6,723 nt of DNA from Bacteroidota bacterium (lineage in GTDB: Bacteria > Bacteroidota > Bacteroidia > Flavobacteriales > Flavobacteriaceae): NCBI GenBank assembly GCA_947468985.1, contig CANINJ010000107.1, positions 1 through 6,723 on the forward strand, in the 5' to 3' direction. The first letter of the stretch is position 1. The number at the start of each line of letters is the position of its first letter. Below the pieces are notes generated by a model. It was not told where the DNA came from, ran no database searches, and was given only the letters and a program-made list of their open reading frames with translations. This document shows, in pieces, positions 1 through 5,640 of this stretch. The translations under genes and the position numbers were made by a program.

Positions 1-1950
1 CTTAACAGCTTCTCTAACTTTGTTGGCGCTTTCATTTGTTGAAGAGCCAAAATTAGAATATGAAATCATTGCAATTACAGGTTCCAAACCAAACATACGA
101 ACTGTTTTTGCGGTCATTATTGCAATTTTTGCTAAATCATTTGCAGATGGATTTGGATTAATCGCTGTATCTGATAAAAACATAGGGCCGCGATTGGTCA
201 TCATCATATTGGTAGTTGCAACCAATGAAATACCTGGGGCTTTATCAATTAATTGCAAAATTGGTTTTACAACCGATGGATAACTTCGTGAATATCCAGA
301 AACCATTGCATCTGCATCGCCTTCATTGACCATCATTGCAGCAAAATAATTACGTTCCCGCATCCATTTTTGAGCATCTAAAAGTGAGATTCCGCGACGC
401 TGTCTTGATTTCCAAAAAATATTGGCGTAGTGTTTTGTTCTTTTGTCTTCACAGTTAGTTTTTGGATCAAATATTGGAACATCCGCATCAAAACCAATTT
501 CTGCTTTTAACTCTAAAATGATTTCTTTATTACCCAATAAAATAGGAAACGCAATTTTATCTTCATAGGCAATTTGAGCTGCTTTCAATACATCAAGATG
601 ATCTGCTTCTGCAAATACAACTCTTTTTGGCTCTGTTTTCGCTCTATTTGCTAATAGGCGAACCATTTTATTGTCAGAACCCAATCGATCTAATAATTCC
701 TCTTGGTATTTTTGCCAATCCAAAATGGGATGTAAAGCAACTCCTGATTCCATTGCTGCTCTTGCAACTGCGGGTGCAACAGTAGAAATCAACCTTGGGT
801 CAAATGGTTTTGGAATAATATAATCGCGTCCAAAATTTAATTTTGTTTCGCCATAAGCAATATTAACTTGCTCTGGGACAGATTCTTTTGCTAAGGCAGC
901 CAATGCTTTCACAGCGGCCATTTTCATCGCTTCATTAATTTTTGTAGCCCGAACATCTAAGGCTCCTCTGAAAATATATGGAAATCCAAGTACATTGTTC
1001 ACTTGGTTTGGATGATCAGAACGACCAGTAGCCATTATTATATCTTTTCTTGTGGCAATTGCAACTTCATAATCAATTTCTGGAATTGGATTTGCCATTG
1101 CAAAAACAATTGGGTCTTTTGCCATTCCAAGCAACATATCTGGCGATAAAATATTACCCGCAGAAAGTCCTAAGAAAACATCTGCACCCAAAAGAGCTTC
1201 TTTTAAATTCGTGTTTTTTAATCCTTTTGAATATCTTTTTTGTAAATCGGACAAGTCTGTTCTGTCATCTGATAAAACTCCATCTTTATCAAACATGATG
1301 ATTTTATCAGGATTCACTCCCAATAAAACATATAAATTAGCACATGCCAAAGCTGCTGAACCCGCTCCAGATATAACAATTTTTACATTTTCAATTTTCT
1401 TTTTGGCCAATTCTAATGCATTCAATAAAGCTGCCGAAGAAATAATAGCAGTTCCGTGTTGGTCGTCATGCATCACCGGAATATTCAACTCTTCAACCAA
1501 GCGCCTTTCTATCTCAAAAGACTCTGGAGCTTTTATATCTTCGAGGTTAATACCTCCAAAAGTAGGAGCGATATTTTTTACAGTTGCTATGAAAGCTTCA
1601 ATATCTTTGGTGTCAACTTCAATATCAAACACATCAATGTCTGCAAATATTTTGAACAACAAAGCCTTTCCTTCCATTACTGGTTTAGATGCTTCTGGGC
1701 CAATATCTCCAAGTCCTAAAACAGCGGTTCCATTAGTGATTACAGCTACTAAATTACCTTTAGCAGTATATTTATAAACATTGTTTACATCCTTTGCAAT
1801 TTCTAAACAAGGTTCGGCAACTCCAGGAGAATAGGCCAAAGACAAATCTCTTTGCGTAGCATATTTTTTTGTTGGAACCACCTGAATTTTTCCGGGTGTT
1901 GGTTTAGCATGATATAATAAAGCTTCCCTTCTTTTATTGTGATTATCCAT
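1..1950 (-). CDS. maeB: NADP-dependent malic enzyme with C-terminal phosphotransacetylase-like domain (3' end cut off by window edge)
   Basis: This enzyme converts malate oxidatively to pyruvate and CO2 and reduces NADP, supplying NADPH and pyruvate in the cytoplasm. The reading frame starts at ATG 1950-1948 (MDNHNKRREALLYH) and stays open to base 1, giving 650 codons; family members are about 760 residues, so roughly 110 C-terminal residues lie outside the window. The malic enzyme domain fills about residues 10-425: YSPGVAEP at 40-47 with the likely catalytic Tyr40, MEGK with Lys95, the metal-binding HDDQHGTA at 161-168, the dinucleotide-binding GAGSAA at 195-200, ANPIPE at 286-291, and TGRSDHPNQVNN at 308-319. 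From about residue 430 a phosphotransacetylase-like domain begins, with EGDADAMVSG at 543-552. In characterised MaeB proteins this domain is regulatory (acetyl-CoA sensing) rather than catalytic; I infer the same here. A good promoter lies just upstream. NADP preference is taken from the fused architecture, not shown directly. Confidence 0.96.
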   Translation of the reverse strand, partial: MDNHNKRREALLYHAKPTPGKIQVVPTKKYATQRDLSLAYSPGVAEPCLEIAKDVNNVYKYTAKGNLVAVITNGTAVLGLGDIGPEASKPVMEGKALLFKIFADIDVFDIEVDTKDIEAFIATVKNIAPTFGGINLEDIKAPESFEIERRLVEELNIPVMHDDQHGTAIISSAALLNALELAKKKIENVKIVISGAGSAALACANLYVLLGVNPDKIIMFDKDGVLSDDRTDLSDLQKRYSKGLKNTNLKEALLGADVFLGLSAGNILSPDMLLGMAKDPIVFAMANPIPEIDYEVAIATRKDIIMATGRSDHPNQVNNVLGFPYIFRGALDVRATKINEAMKMAAVKALAALAKESVPEQVNIAYGETKLNFGRDYIIPKPFDPRLISTVAPAVARAAMESGVALHPILDWQKYQEELLDRLGSDNKMVRLLANRAKTEPKRVVFAEADHLDVLKAAQIAYEDKIAFPILLGNKEIILELKAEIGFDADVPIFDPKTNCEDKRTKHYANIFWKSRQRRGISLLDAQKWMRERNYFAAMMVNEGDADAMVSGYSRSYPSVVKPILQLIDKAPGISLVATTNMMMTNRGPMFLSDTAINPNPSANDLAKIAIMTAKTVRMFGLEPVIAMISYSNFGSSTNESANKVREAVK

Positions 1951-1971
1951 TTCAATGTTAGTTTTAACACA

Positions 1972-2001
1972 CAAAGATAAAAGTAAGAATTGAATAATAA
2001 A
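1972..2001 (-). promoter_or_regulatory. Predicted Bacteroidetes-type promoter of maeB
   Basis: On the minus strand, TATCTTTG at 1979-1972 matches the TAnnTTTG -7 element exactly. TTTA at 2001-1998, 18 nt upstream, is a three-of-four match to the -33 TTTG element. Transcription would start near 1966 and give a leader of about 15 nt before the maeB ATG at 1950, with no Shine-Dalgarno sequence, as is usual in flavobacteria. The assignment rests on sequence match and position alone. Confidence 0.6.
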
Positions 2002-2020
2002 CTTTTTATTAATTATTGTT

Positions 2021-2055
2021 TTTGAAATTAATAGATGAAACTCTTTATACCTTTG
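2021..2055 (+). promoter_or_regulatory. Predicted promoter P1 facing the cls-like gene
   Basis: TTTG at 2021-2024 and TACCTTTG at 2048-2055 match both Bacteroidetes promoter elements, with a 23-nt spacer at the long end of the accepted range. Transcription would start near 2061. The next plus-strand gene starts 240 nt later, so this promoter implies either a long 5' leader for the cls-like gene or a separate short transcript. The match is good, but its use is not shown. Confidence 0.45.
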
Positions 2056-2070
2056 TAAAATATGTGTTTT

Positions 2071-2101
2071 ATCGATACTGTTTACCGTTCATCGATTTTT
2101 T
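2071..2101 (+). promoter_or_regulatory. Possible LytTR-type operator with paired ATCGAT motifs
   Basis: Two ATCGAT hexamers (2071-2076 and 2091-2096) sit exactly 20 bp apart, and between them is ACCGTTCAT (2084-2092), overlapping the second hexamer. ACCGTTCAT resembles the nine-base half-site bound by LytTR-domain response regulators, but the normal second direct repeat about 21 bp away is poor: only GTT is kept, at 2065-2067. The site lies about 60 bp upstream of the start predicted for promoter P2, a usual place for an activator. The two hexamers could instead form a 6-bp RNA stem followed by five U residues in a transcript from P1, as a weak attenuator. Both readings are inference. Confidence 0.25.
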
Positions 2102-2112
2102 AAAAATATTAT

Positions 2113-2141
2113 TTTGATAGCAATTTCAAATGTTATATTTG
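2113..2141 (+). promoter_or_regulatory. Predicted promoter P2 facing the cls-like gene
   Basis: TTTG at 2113-2116 and TATATTTG at 2134-2141 are exact matches to the -33 and -7 elements, with a 17-nt spacer. Transcription would start near 2147, leaving a leader of about 150 nt before ATG 2300. Of the plus-strand candidates in this region, this one combines exact boxes with an accepted spacing, and the possible operator lies just upstream of it. Confidence 0.5.
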
Positions 2142-2299
2142 ATAGAAAAAATCATTTCAATCGGAAGAATTGTTAATTAAAATTGAGCTTTTCAACAATA
2201 TTAATTGCTGCCTTTTCGTTAAATATAAGAGTCTAATTACATTTAAATAATTCCAAATTTATTCCTACATTTTTTGCTTTTAATTTTAACTAAATAATT

Positions 2300-3463
2300 A
2301 TGTTAGCACAGGAAATAAAACCGATTAAACACCAAAAAAAAATTGAATTAGTTTTCAGTGGCGCAGACTATTTTTTAAGATTAGAAAAAATAATCAATAC
2401 TTCCAAAAAAGAATTACACCTGCAAACCTACATTTTTGATACCGATTCAACGGGTTTAAGAATAGTTGAAGCCTTAAAAAATGCTGCCGATCGTGACGTC
2501 AAAATATATGTGCTATTAGACGGATTTGGTTCTAATGCTTTTTCATCAAATATTGTAAAAGAACTTCGCTATCACGGAATAAATATTAGATTTTTTTCTC
2601 CTTTATTATCTTTAAATTCCTTTTACATAGGGCGCAGATTACATCAAAAGGTAGTAGTTTCAGATGCTAAAAAAGTACTAATTGGAGGAATAAATATAGC
2701 TGATAAATACCATGGGACTTCTTTTGAAACACCATGGCTTGACTATGCAATTGAAATTGAAAGTAAAGTTGCAAAACCTATCCAGCAAATTTGCAGAAAT
2801 TTTTATTTCAAAAAAAGAAGGGTTAGAAAAAGTAAAATTGAAGATGTTTTTATCGCTAAAGAACCAATAGAAATTAGAGTTTTACAAAATGATTGGTTGA
2901 ATAGAAAAAATGAGATTCAAAAAGAATATCTAAAAGCAATTGGAAATGCTCAAAAAGAAATTATTATTGTAGGTAGCTACTTTTTTCCCGGAAGAAAAAT
3001 AGCATTAGCTTTAAAAAAAGCTTCAAAAAGGAATGTATCTATAAAATTGATTGTTTCGGGAATATCCGATGTGCCGCTATTAAGTAACGCCTCGCATTAT
3101 CTATATTCAATTTTTCTAAAATATAATATTGAAATATACGAATGGAATAAATCGGTTTTACATGGAAAAGCAGCTGTAATTGATGGCAAATGGACAACAG
3201 TTGGCTCCTTTAATATGAATAATTTAAGTTCTTTTGGAAGTATCGAAATGAATGTTGAAATTAATTCTCCCACATTTTCCGAAAAATATTTGTTGCATTT
3301 AAACAAAATTATAAATCAATGTTCAAAATTGACAACCGAAACATTGAAAAAAAGAGATAGTAACTTTACAAGATATTCCAACATGCTTTCGTATTTGTTT
3401 ATTCGGTTTGTTGTTATAGTCATGACTTATTTTACTAAAAATAGATTTTTAAAACTATATTGA
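2300..3463 (+). CDS. Phospholipase D-family protein, probable cardiolipin synthase (ClsB/ClsC-like)
   Basis: Proteins of this family join two phosphatidyl groups to make cardiolipin at the inner membrane, through a phospho-histidine intermediate. The 387-residue product has two complete HKD motifs: H115-x-K117-x4-D122 followed by GGIN at 129-132, and H288-x-K290-x4-D295 followed by GSFN at 302-305. Each half begins with a phospholipase D fold segment (near 35-45, LHLQTYIFDTDS, and 218-228, KEIIIVGSYFF). There is no signal peptide and there are no N-terminal membrane helices, unlike ClsA, so the ClsB/ClsC form fits better. A basic patch lies at 171-179 (KKRRVRKSK), and a hydrophobic stretch at about 363-378 could anchor the C-terminus in the membrane. 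The start at ATG 2300 is the first in frame and has no Shine-Dalgarno site. The gene is visibly more A-rich than ruvB or coxA and is oriented against its neighbours. Other HKD phospholipid enzymes cannot be excluded. Confidence 0.85.
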   Translation: MLAQEIKPIKHQKKIELVFSGADYFLRLEKIINTSKKELHLQTYIFDTDSTGLRIVEALKNAADRDVKIYVLLDGFGSNAFSSNIVKELRYHGINIRFFSPLLSLNSFYIGRRLHQKVVVSDAKKVLIGGINIADKYHGTSFETPWLDYAIEIESKVAKPIQQICRNFYFKKRRVRKSKIEDVFIAKEPIEIRVLQNDWLNRKNEIQKEYLKAIGNAQKEIIIVGSYFFPGRKIALALKKASKRNVSIKLIVSGISDVPLLSNASHYLYSIFLKYNIEIYEWNKSVLHGKAAVIDGKWTTVGSFNMNNLSSFGSIEMNVEINSPTFSEKYLLHLNKIINQCSKLTTETLKKRDSNFTRYSNMLSYLFIRFVVIVMTYFTKNRFLKLY

Positions 3464-3490
3464 TCTTAAATTAAGCACTCTTTTTAAGAT
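3463..3490. terminator. Hairpin between convergent cls-like gene and queG, possible bidirectional terminator
   Basis: ATCTTAAA (3463-3470) and TTTAAGAT (3483-3490) form a perfect 8-bp stem with a 12-nt loop. The hairpin begins on the last base of the cls-like stop codon and ends 10 bases before the queG stop codon at 3501, which suits termination from both sides. The stem is AT-rich and there is no U-tract directly after it on either strand, so it would be a weak intrinsic terminator at best. Confidence 0.4.
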
Positions 3491-3500
3491 GGTAATACGT

Positions 3501-4421
3501 CTATTTTAAGAATTCAATATTCCTTTTTAATCCGTTAAATTTTGTTCGTTTTAATGGTGAATTTTTGAAAACTACTTTGAAGGTTTCTTCTGTGATTTCT
3601 TCCCAATCTTTTTTTGACATAGAAAGCAACTCAGGATTTGGACTGAATAAAGGTTCTTTATGTGGTTTTGAAAATTTGTTCCAAGGGCAAACGTCTTGAC
3701 AAATATCACATCCAAAAGCCCAATCATCAAATTTTCCTTTCATTTCAGGGGAAATATTTTCTTTGAGTTCGATGGTGAAATAGGAAATACATTTGCTTCC
3801 ATCGACGATATATGGCGCTACAATGGCTTCTGTTGGACACGCATCAATACAAGCCGTGCAGGTTCCACAATGGTCTGTTGTTGCATAATCATATTCTAAT
3901 TCTAAATCGATTATGAGTTCTGCGATAAAATAAAACGAACCTACTTGCTGTGTCAATAAATTACTGTTTTTGCCAATCCAACCCAAGCCACTTTTGGCAG
4001 CCCAAGCTTTATCGAGAATGGGCGCTGAATCTACAAAAGCGCGACCAGAAACTTCACCGATATTTGATTGAATGGAAAATAGTAATTCTTTGAGTTTTTC
4101 TTTGATTACAAAGTGATAATCTTGCCCGTAAGCGTATTTGGATATTTTATAGCTTTCAGGATTTTGTATTTCAGATGGGTAATAGTTTAACAAAAGCGAA
4201 ACCACACTTTTCGCATCATCAACTAATAAGGTTGGATTGAGCCGTTTGTCAAAATTATTTTCCATATAGGACATTTGTCCGTGTTGGTTTTTGTTTAGCC
4301 AATTATCTAATCTTGGAGCTTCTTGTTCTAAAAAACCAGCTTTGGATATACCACAAGACAAAAACCCGAGGCGCTTGGCTTCGGATTTTATAAATAACGT
4401 ATATTTTGATTTTGGTTCTAT
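3501..4421 (-). CDS. queG: Epoxyqueuosine reductase QueG, start codon unclear
   Basis: QueG carries out the last step of queuosine synthesis, reducing epoxyqueuosine in the anticodon of GUN-reading tRNAs with cobalamin and two [4Fe-4S] clusters. Counting from 4421, the active-site segment [20 protein letters not shown] lies at 131-150. The ferredoxin-like cysteines are C185, C188, C191 and C195 ([13 protein letters not shown]), then C211, C238, C241 and C245 ([12 protein letters not shown]). The first start codon any gene finder would accept is TTG at 4361-4359, but the frame stays open upstream to a TGA at 4445-4443 and encodes [17 protein letters not shown], typical QueG N-terminus. No ATG, GTG or TTG occurs in that upstream part. 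ATA at 4421-4419 sits near where the usual start would be and would give 306 residues, the normal family length; a TTG start would give 286. Stop is TAG at 3503-3501. It lies downstream of ruvB on the same strand and may share its transcript. Function is clear; the start is not. Confidence 0.92.
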   Translation of the reverse strand: MEPKSKYTLFIKSEAKRLGFLSCGISKAGFLEQEAPRLDNWLNKNQHGQMSYMENNFDKRLNPTLLVDDAKSVVSLLLNYYPSEIQNPESYKISKYAYGQDYHFVIKEKLKELLFSIQSNIGEVSGRAFVDSAPILDKAWAAKSGLGWIGKNSNLLTQQVGSFYFIAELIIDLELEYDYATTDHCGTCTACIDACPTEAIVAPYIVDGSKCISYFTIELKENISPEMKGKFDDWAFGCDICQDVCPWNKFSKPHKEPLFSPNPELLSMSKKDWEEITEETFKVVFKNSPLKRTKFNGLKRNIEFLK

Positions 4422-4467
4422 AAATCTAAAATTATAATAAAATCATCTGATGAAATCGGAACGTTTT

Positions 4468-4533
4468 TAGCCCTGATGGAAGTGGCATCCCACGCTTTTT
4501 AGCGTGGATACAACGGACAGCAGGAATAGCTTC
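4468..4533 (+). ncRNA. Structured intergenic repeat, resembles the Flavo-1 RNA motif of flavobacteria
   Basis: This 66-base element between ruvB and queG folds as a two-part structure. The outer stem pairs AGC 4469-4471 with GCT 4529-4531 and CCTG 4472-4475 with CAGG 4521-4524. The apical hairpin pairs CCACGCT 4490-4496 with AGCGTGG 4501-4507 around a TTTT loop, extended by AT/AT across one bulged C. The internal-loop strands, GATGGAAGTGG and CAACGGACAG, look like conserved, purine-rich RNA loops. From memory, nearly the same conserved blocks with a variable central hairpin recur between genes in many Flavobacterium genomes, which is why I suggest Flavo-1; I could not run a covariance search. 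The plus strand is chosen because of the purine-rich loops; it would then be antisense to the ruvB-queG transcript. No clear promoter for it is visible, so it may instead be a processing or termination signal read from the minus strand. Confidence 0.6.
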
Positions 4534-4536
4534 AAA

Positions 4537-5559
4537 TTAAAAAAGCCCTCCTTGAATGTTGCCTTTGATTCTGCCCAAATGCGTGTAGGCTTTTTCTGTA
4601 ACTTCCCGACCTCGTGGCGTTCTCATTATAAAGCCTTCTTGGATTAGAAAGGGTTCGTAAACTTCTTCAATGGTTTCGCTGCTTTCAGAAACGGCTGTTG
4701 CCAATGTTGATAAACCGACAGGCCCTCCTTTGAATTTGTCAATTATGGTAGTTAAGATTTTGTTGTCCATTTCATCCAAACCGTGGGCATCAACATTCAA
4801 CGCTTTTAGCGAATATCGTGCAATTTCAATGTCGATTTTTCCATTTCCTTTTATTTGTGCAAAATCACGAACACGTCTCAAAAGTGCATTTGCAATTCTT
4901 GGCGTTCCTCTACTTCTTCCTGCAATTTCAATCGCAGCTTCCATAGTGATCGGCATTTTTATGATGGCTGAACTTCGCTCAACAATTGTTGTTAAAAGTT
5001 CGGTTGTGTAATATTGTAAGCGGCTTTGGATTCCGAAACGAGCCCGCATCGGGGCGGTTAACAATCCTGAACGCGTGGTGGCACCAACTAATGTAAAAGG
5101 GTTTAAATTGATTTGAACCGAACGTGCATTGGGTCCGGATTCAATCATTATATCGATTTTGAAATCTTCCATTGCTGAATATAAATACTCTTCAACTATT
5201 GGACTCAAACGGTGAATTTCATCAATAAATAAAACATCTCTTTCATCGAGATTAGTCAATAATCCAGCTAAATCTCCAGGCTTATCGAGAACAGGCCCCG
5301 AAGTTATTTTTATTCCCACACCCAACTCATTGGCTAAAATATTTGCCAAAGTAGTTTTTCCTAATCCCGGAGGCCCGTGAAAAAGAGTGTGATCTAATGC
5401 TTCGTTTCTTTGATTTGCAGCTTCAACAAATACTTTTAGGTTTTCCAATATTTGATCTTGACCAGCAAAATCATCAAAAGAAAGCGGCCTCAATCTTTTT
5501 TCGAGATCAAGTTCTTCAGGATTTAGATTGTGATTTGTAGGGTCTAAGTTTTCGTTCAT
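4537..5559 (-). CDS. ruvB: Holliday junction branch migration helicase RuvB
   Basis: RuvB is the hexameric AAA+ motor that, with RuvA, drives branch migration of Holliday junctions so that RuvC can resolve them during recombination and repair. The protein is full length at 340 residues. Walker A is GPPGLGKTT at 62-70, Walker B FIDEIH at 111-116, sensor 1 GATTR at 159-163, and the arginine finger region APMRARFGI at 169-177 with Arg172 at the likely finger position. The RuvA-contacting beta-hairpin region lies at about 131-150, sensor 2 is RGTPRIAN at 217-224, and the C-terminal winged helix covers about 265-335 with the DNA-binding TPRGREVT at 314-321. The start at ATG 5559-5557 has a -7 promoter element ending only four bases upstream, which hints at a leaderless mRNA. 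It is separated from coxA by a strong terminator and followed by the structured repeat and queG. Nothing is missing from the sequence. Confidence 0.98.
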   Translation of the reverse strand: MNENLDPTNHNLNPEELDLEKRLRPLSFDDFAGQDQILENLKVFVEAANQRNEALDHTLFHGPPGLGKTTLANILANELGVGIKITSGPVLDKPGDLAGLLTNLDERDVLFIDEIHRLSPIVEEYLYSAMEDFKIDIMIESGPNARSVQINLNPFTLVGATTRSGLLTAPMRARFGIQSRLQYYTTELLTTIVERSSAIIKMPITMEAAIEIAGRSRGTPRIANALLRRVRDFAQIKGNGKIDIEIARYSLKALNVDAHGLDEMDNKILTTIIDKFKGGPVGLSTLATAVSESSETIEEVYEPFLIQEGFIMRTPRGREVTEKAYTHLGRIKGNIQGGLF

Positions 5560-5563
5560 ATTA

Positions 5564-5571
5564 CAAATATA
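5564..5571 (-). promoter_or_regulatory. Predicted -7 promoter element immediately before ruvB
   Basis: TATATTTG on the minus strand is an exact TAnnTTTG match, and only four bases separate it from the ruvB ATG at 5559. Transcription beginning 4-7 bases after the element would start at or next to the A of the ATG, giving a leaderless or nearly leaderless message. The -33 position, around 5591-5594 at 19-nt spacing, reads TTTT rather than TTTG and lies in the terminator stem; the TTTG at 5588-5585 is too close, at 13 nt. The promoter is plausible because the upstream terminator leaves ruvB in need of its own. Confidence 0.4.
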
Positions 5572-5590
5572 GGAAAGTTATGAGCAAATA

Positions 5591-5620
5591 AAAATGCCTT
5601 TCAAAAGAGAAAGGCATTTT
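5591..5620 (-). terminator. Intrinsic terminator of the coxA transcript
   Basis: A perfect 12-bp inverted repeat, AAAATGCCTTTC (5591-5602) and GAAAGGCATTTT (5609-5620), surrounds a 6-nt loop. Read on the minus strand it lies 20 bases after the coxA stop and ends in GGCATTTTTATTTG, the standard stem plus U-tract of a Rho-independent terminator. On the plus strand it also ends in a short T run, but no plus-strand gene lies upstream for it to serve. Confidence 0.88.
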
Positions 5621-5640
5621 ATATAAATTAGTTTAGAATA

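Larger units (their letters stand above)
1951..2299. other. Divergent intergenic region between maeB and the cls-like gene
   Basis: This 349-base AT-rich stretch holds no credible protein-coding gene; the only small frame I noticed, ATG 2062 to TAA 2103, has 13 codons. It contains the maeB promoter on the minus strand and two full promoter matches on the plus strand (listed separately). A third, weaker plus-strand candidate is TTTA 2242-2245, 20 nt, then TACATTTT 2266-2273, which would start transcription about 20 nt before the cls-like ATG. Between the plus-strand promoters lies a possible regulator site around ACCGTTCAT (2084-2092), flanked by two copies of ATCGAT. Weak inverted repeats such as ATTGTT 2169-2174 / AACAAT 2194-2199 occur downstream, but in such AT-rich DNA they carry little weight. 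Confidence 0.8.

Noticed and set aside
20..283. An 87-codon plus-strand open frame at the left end
   Set aside because: It is antisense to the phosphotransacetylase-like domain of maeB, whose minus-strand frame is intact throughout.
1211..1777. A 188-codon plus-strand open frame inside maeB
   Set aside because: It is antisense to the highly conserved malic enzyme domain; its composition follows from that gene and it matches no family I recognise.
2062..2103. A 13-codon frame just after promoter P1 that could be a leader peptide
   Set aside because: It is too short to judge, has no run of regulatory codons, and overlaps the possible operator; nothing beyond chance supports it.
2169..2199. 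Inverted repeat ATTGTT / AACAAT in the maeB-cls intergenic region
   Set aside because: A 6-bp, AT-rich stem with a long loop and no U-tract is expected by chance in DNA of this composition.
2254..2261. TAAATTTG, a minus-strand -7 match that could be a second maeB promoter
   Set aside because: No -33 TTTG is found at the right distance, and it would lie about 300 bases from maeB with a much better promoter in between.
4359..4361. TTG as the true start of queG
   Set aside because: Family-typical N-terminal sequence continues in frame upstream, so this would remove an expected helix; it is kept only as a fallback start.
4468..4533. The element as an insertion-sequence remnant or simple ruvB terminator
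   Set aside because: No target-site duplication or transposase trace is seen, and no U-tract follows the structure on either strand; the conserved loops fit a structured RNA better.
4670..5011. A 113-codon plus-strand open frame inside ruvB
   Set aside because: It is the antisense shadow of the conserved ruvB C-terminal half, with no promoter and no recognisable protein features.
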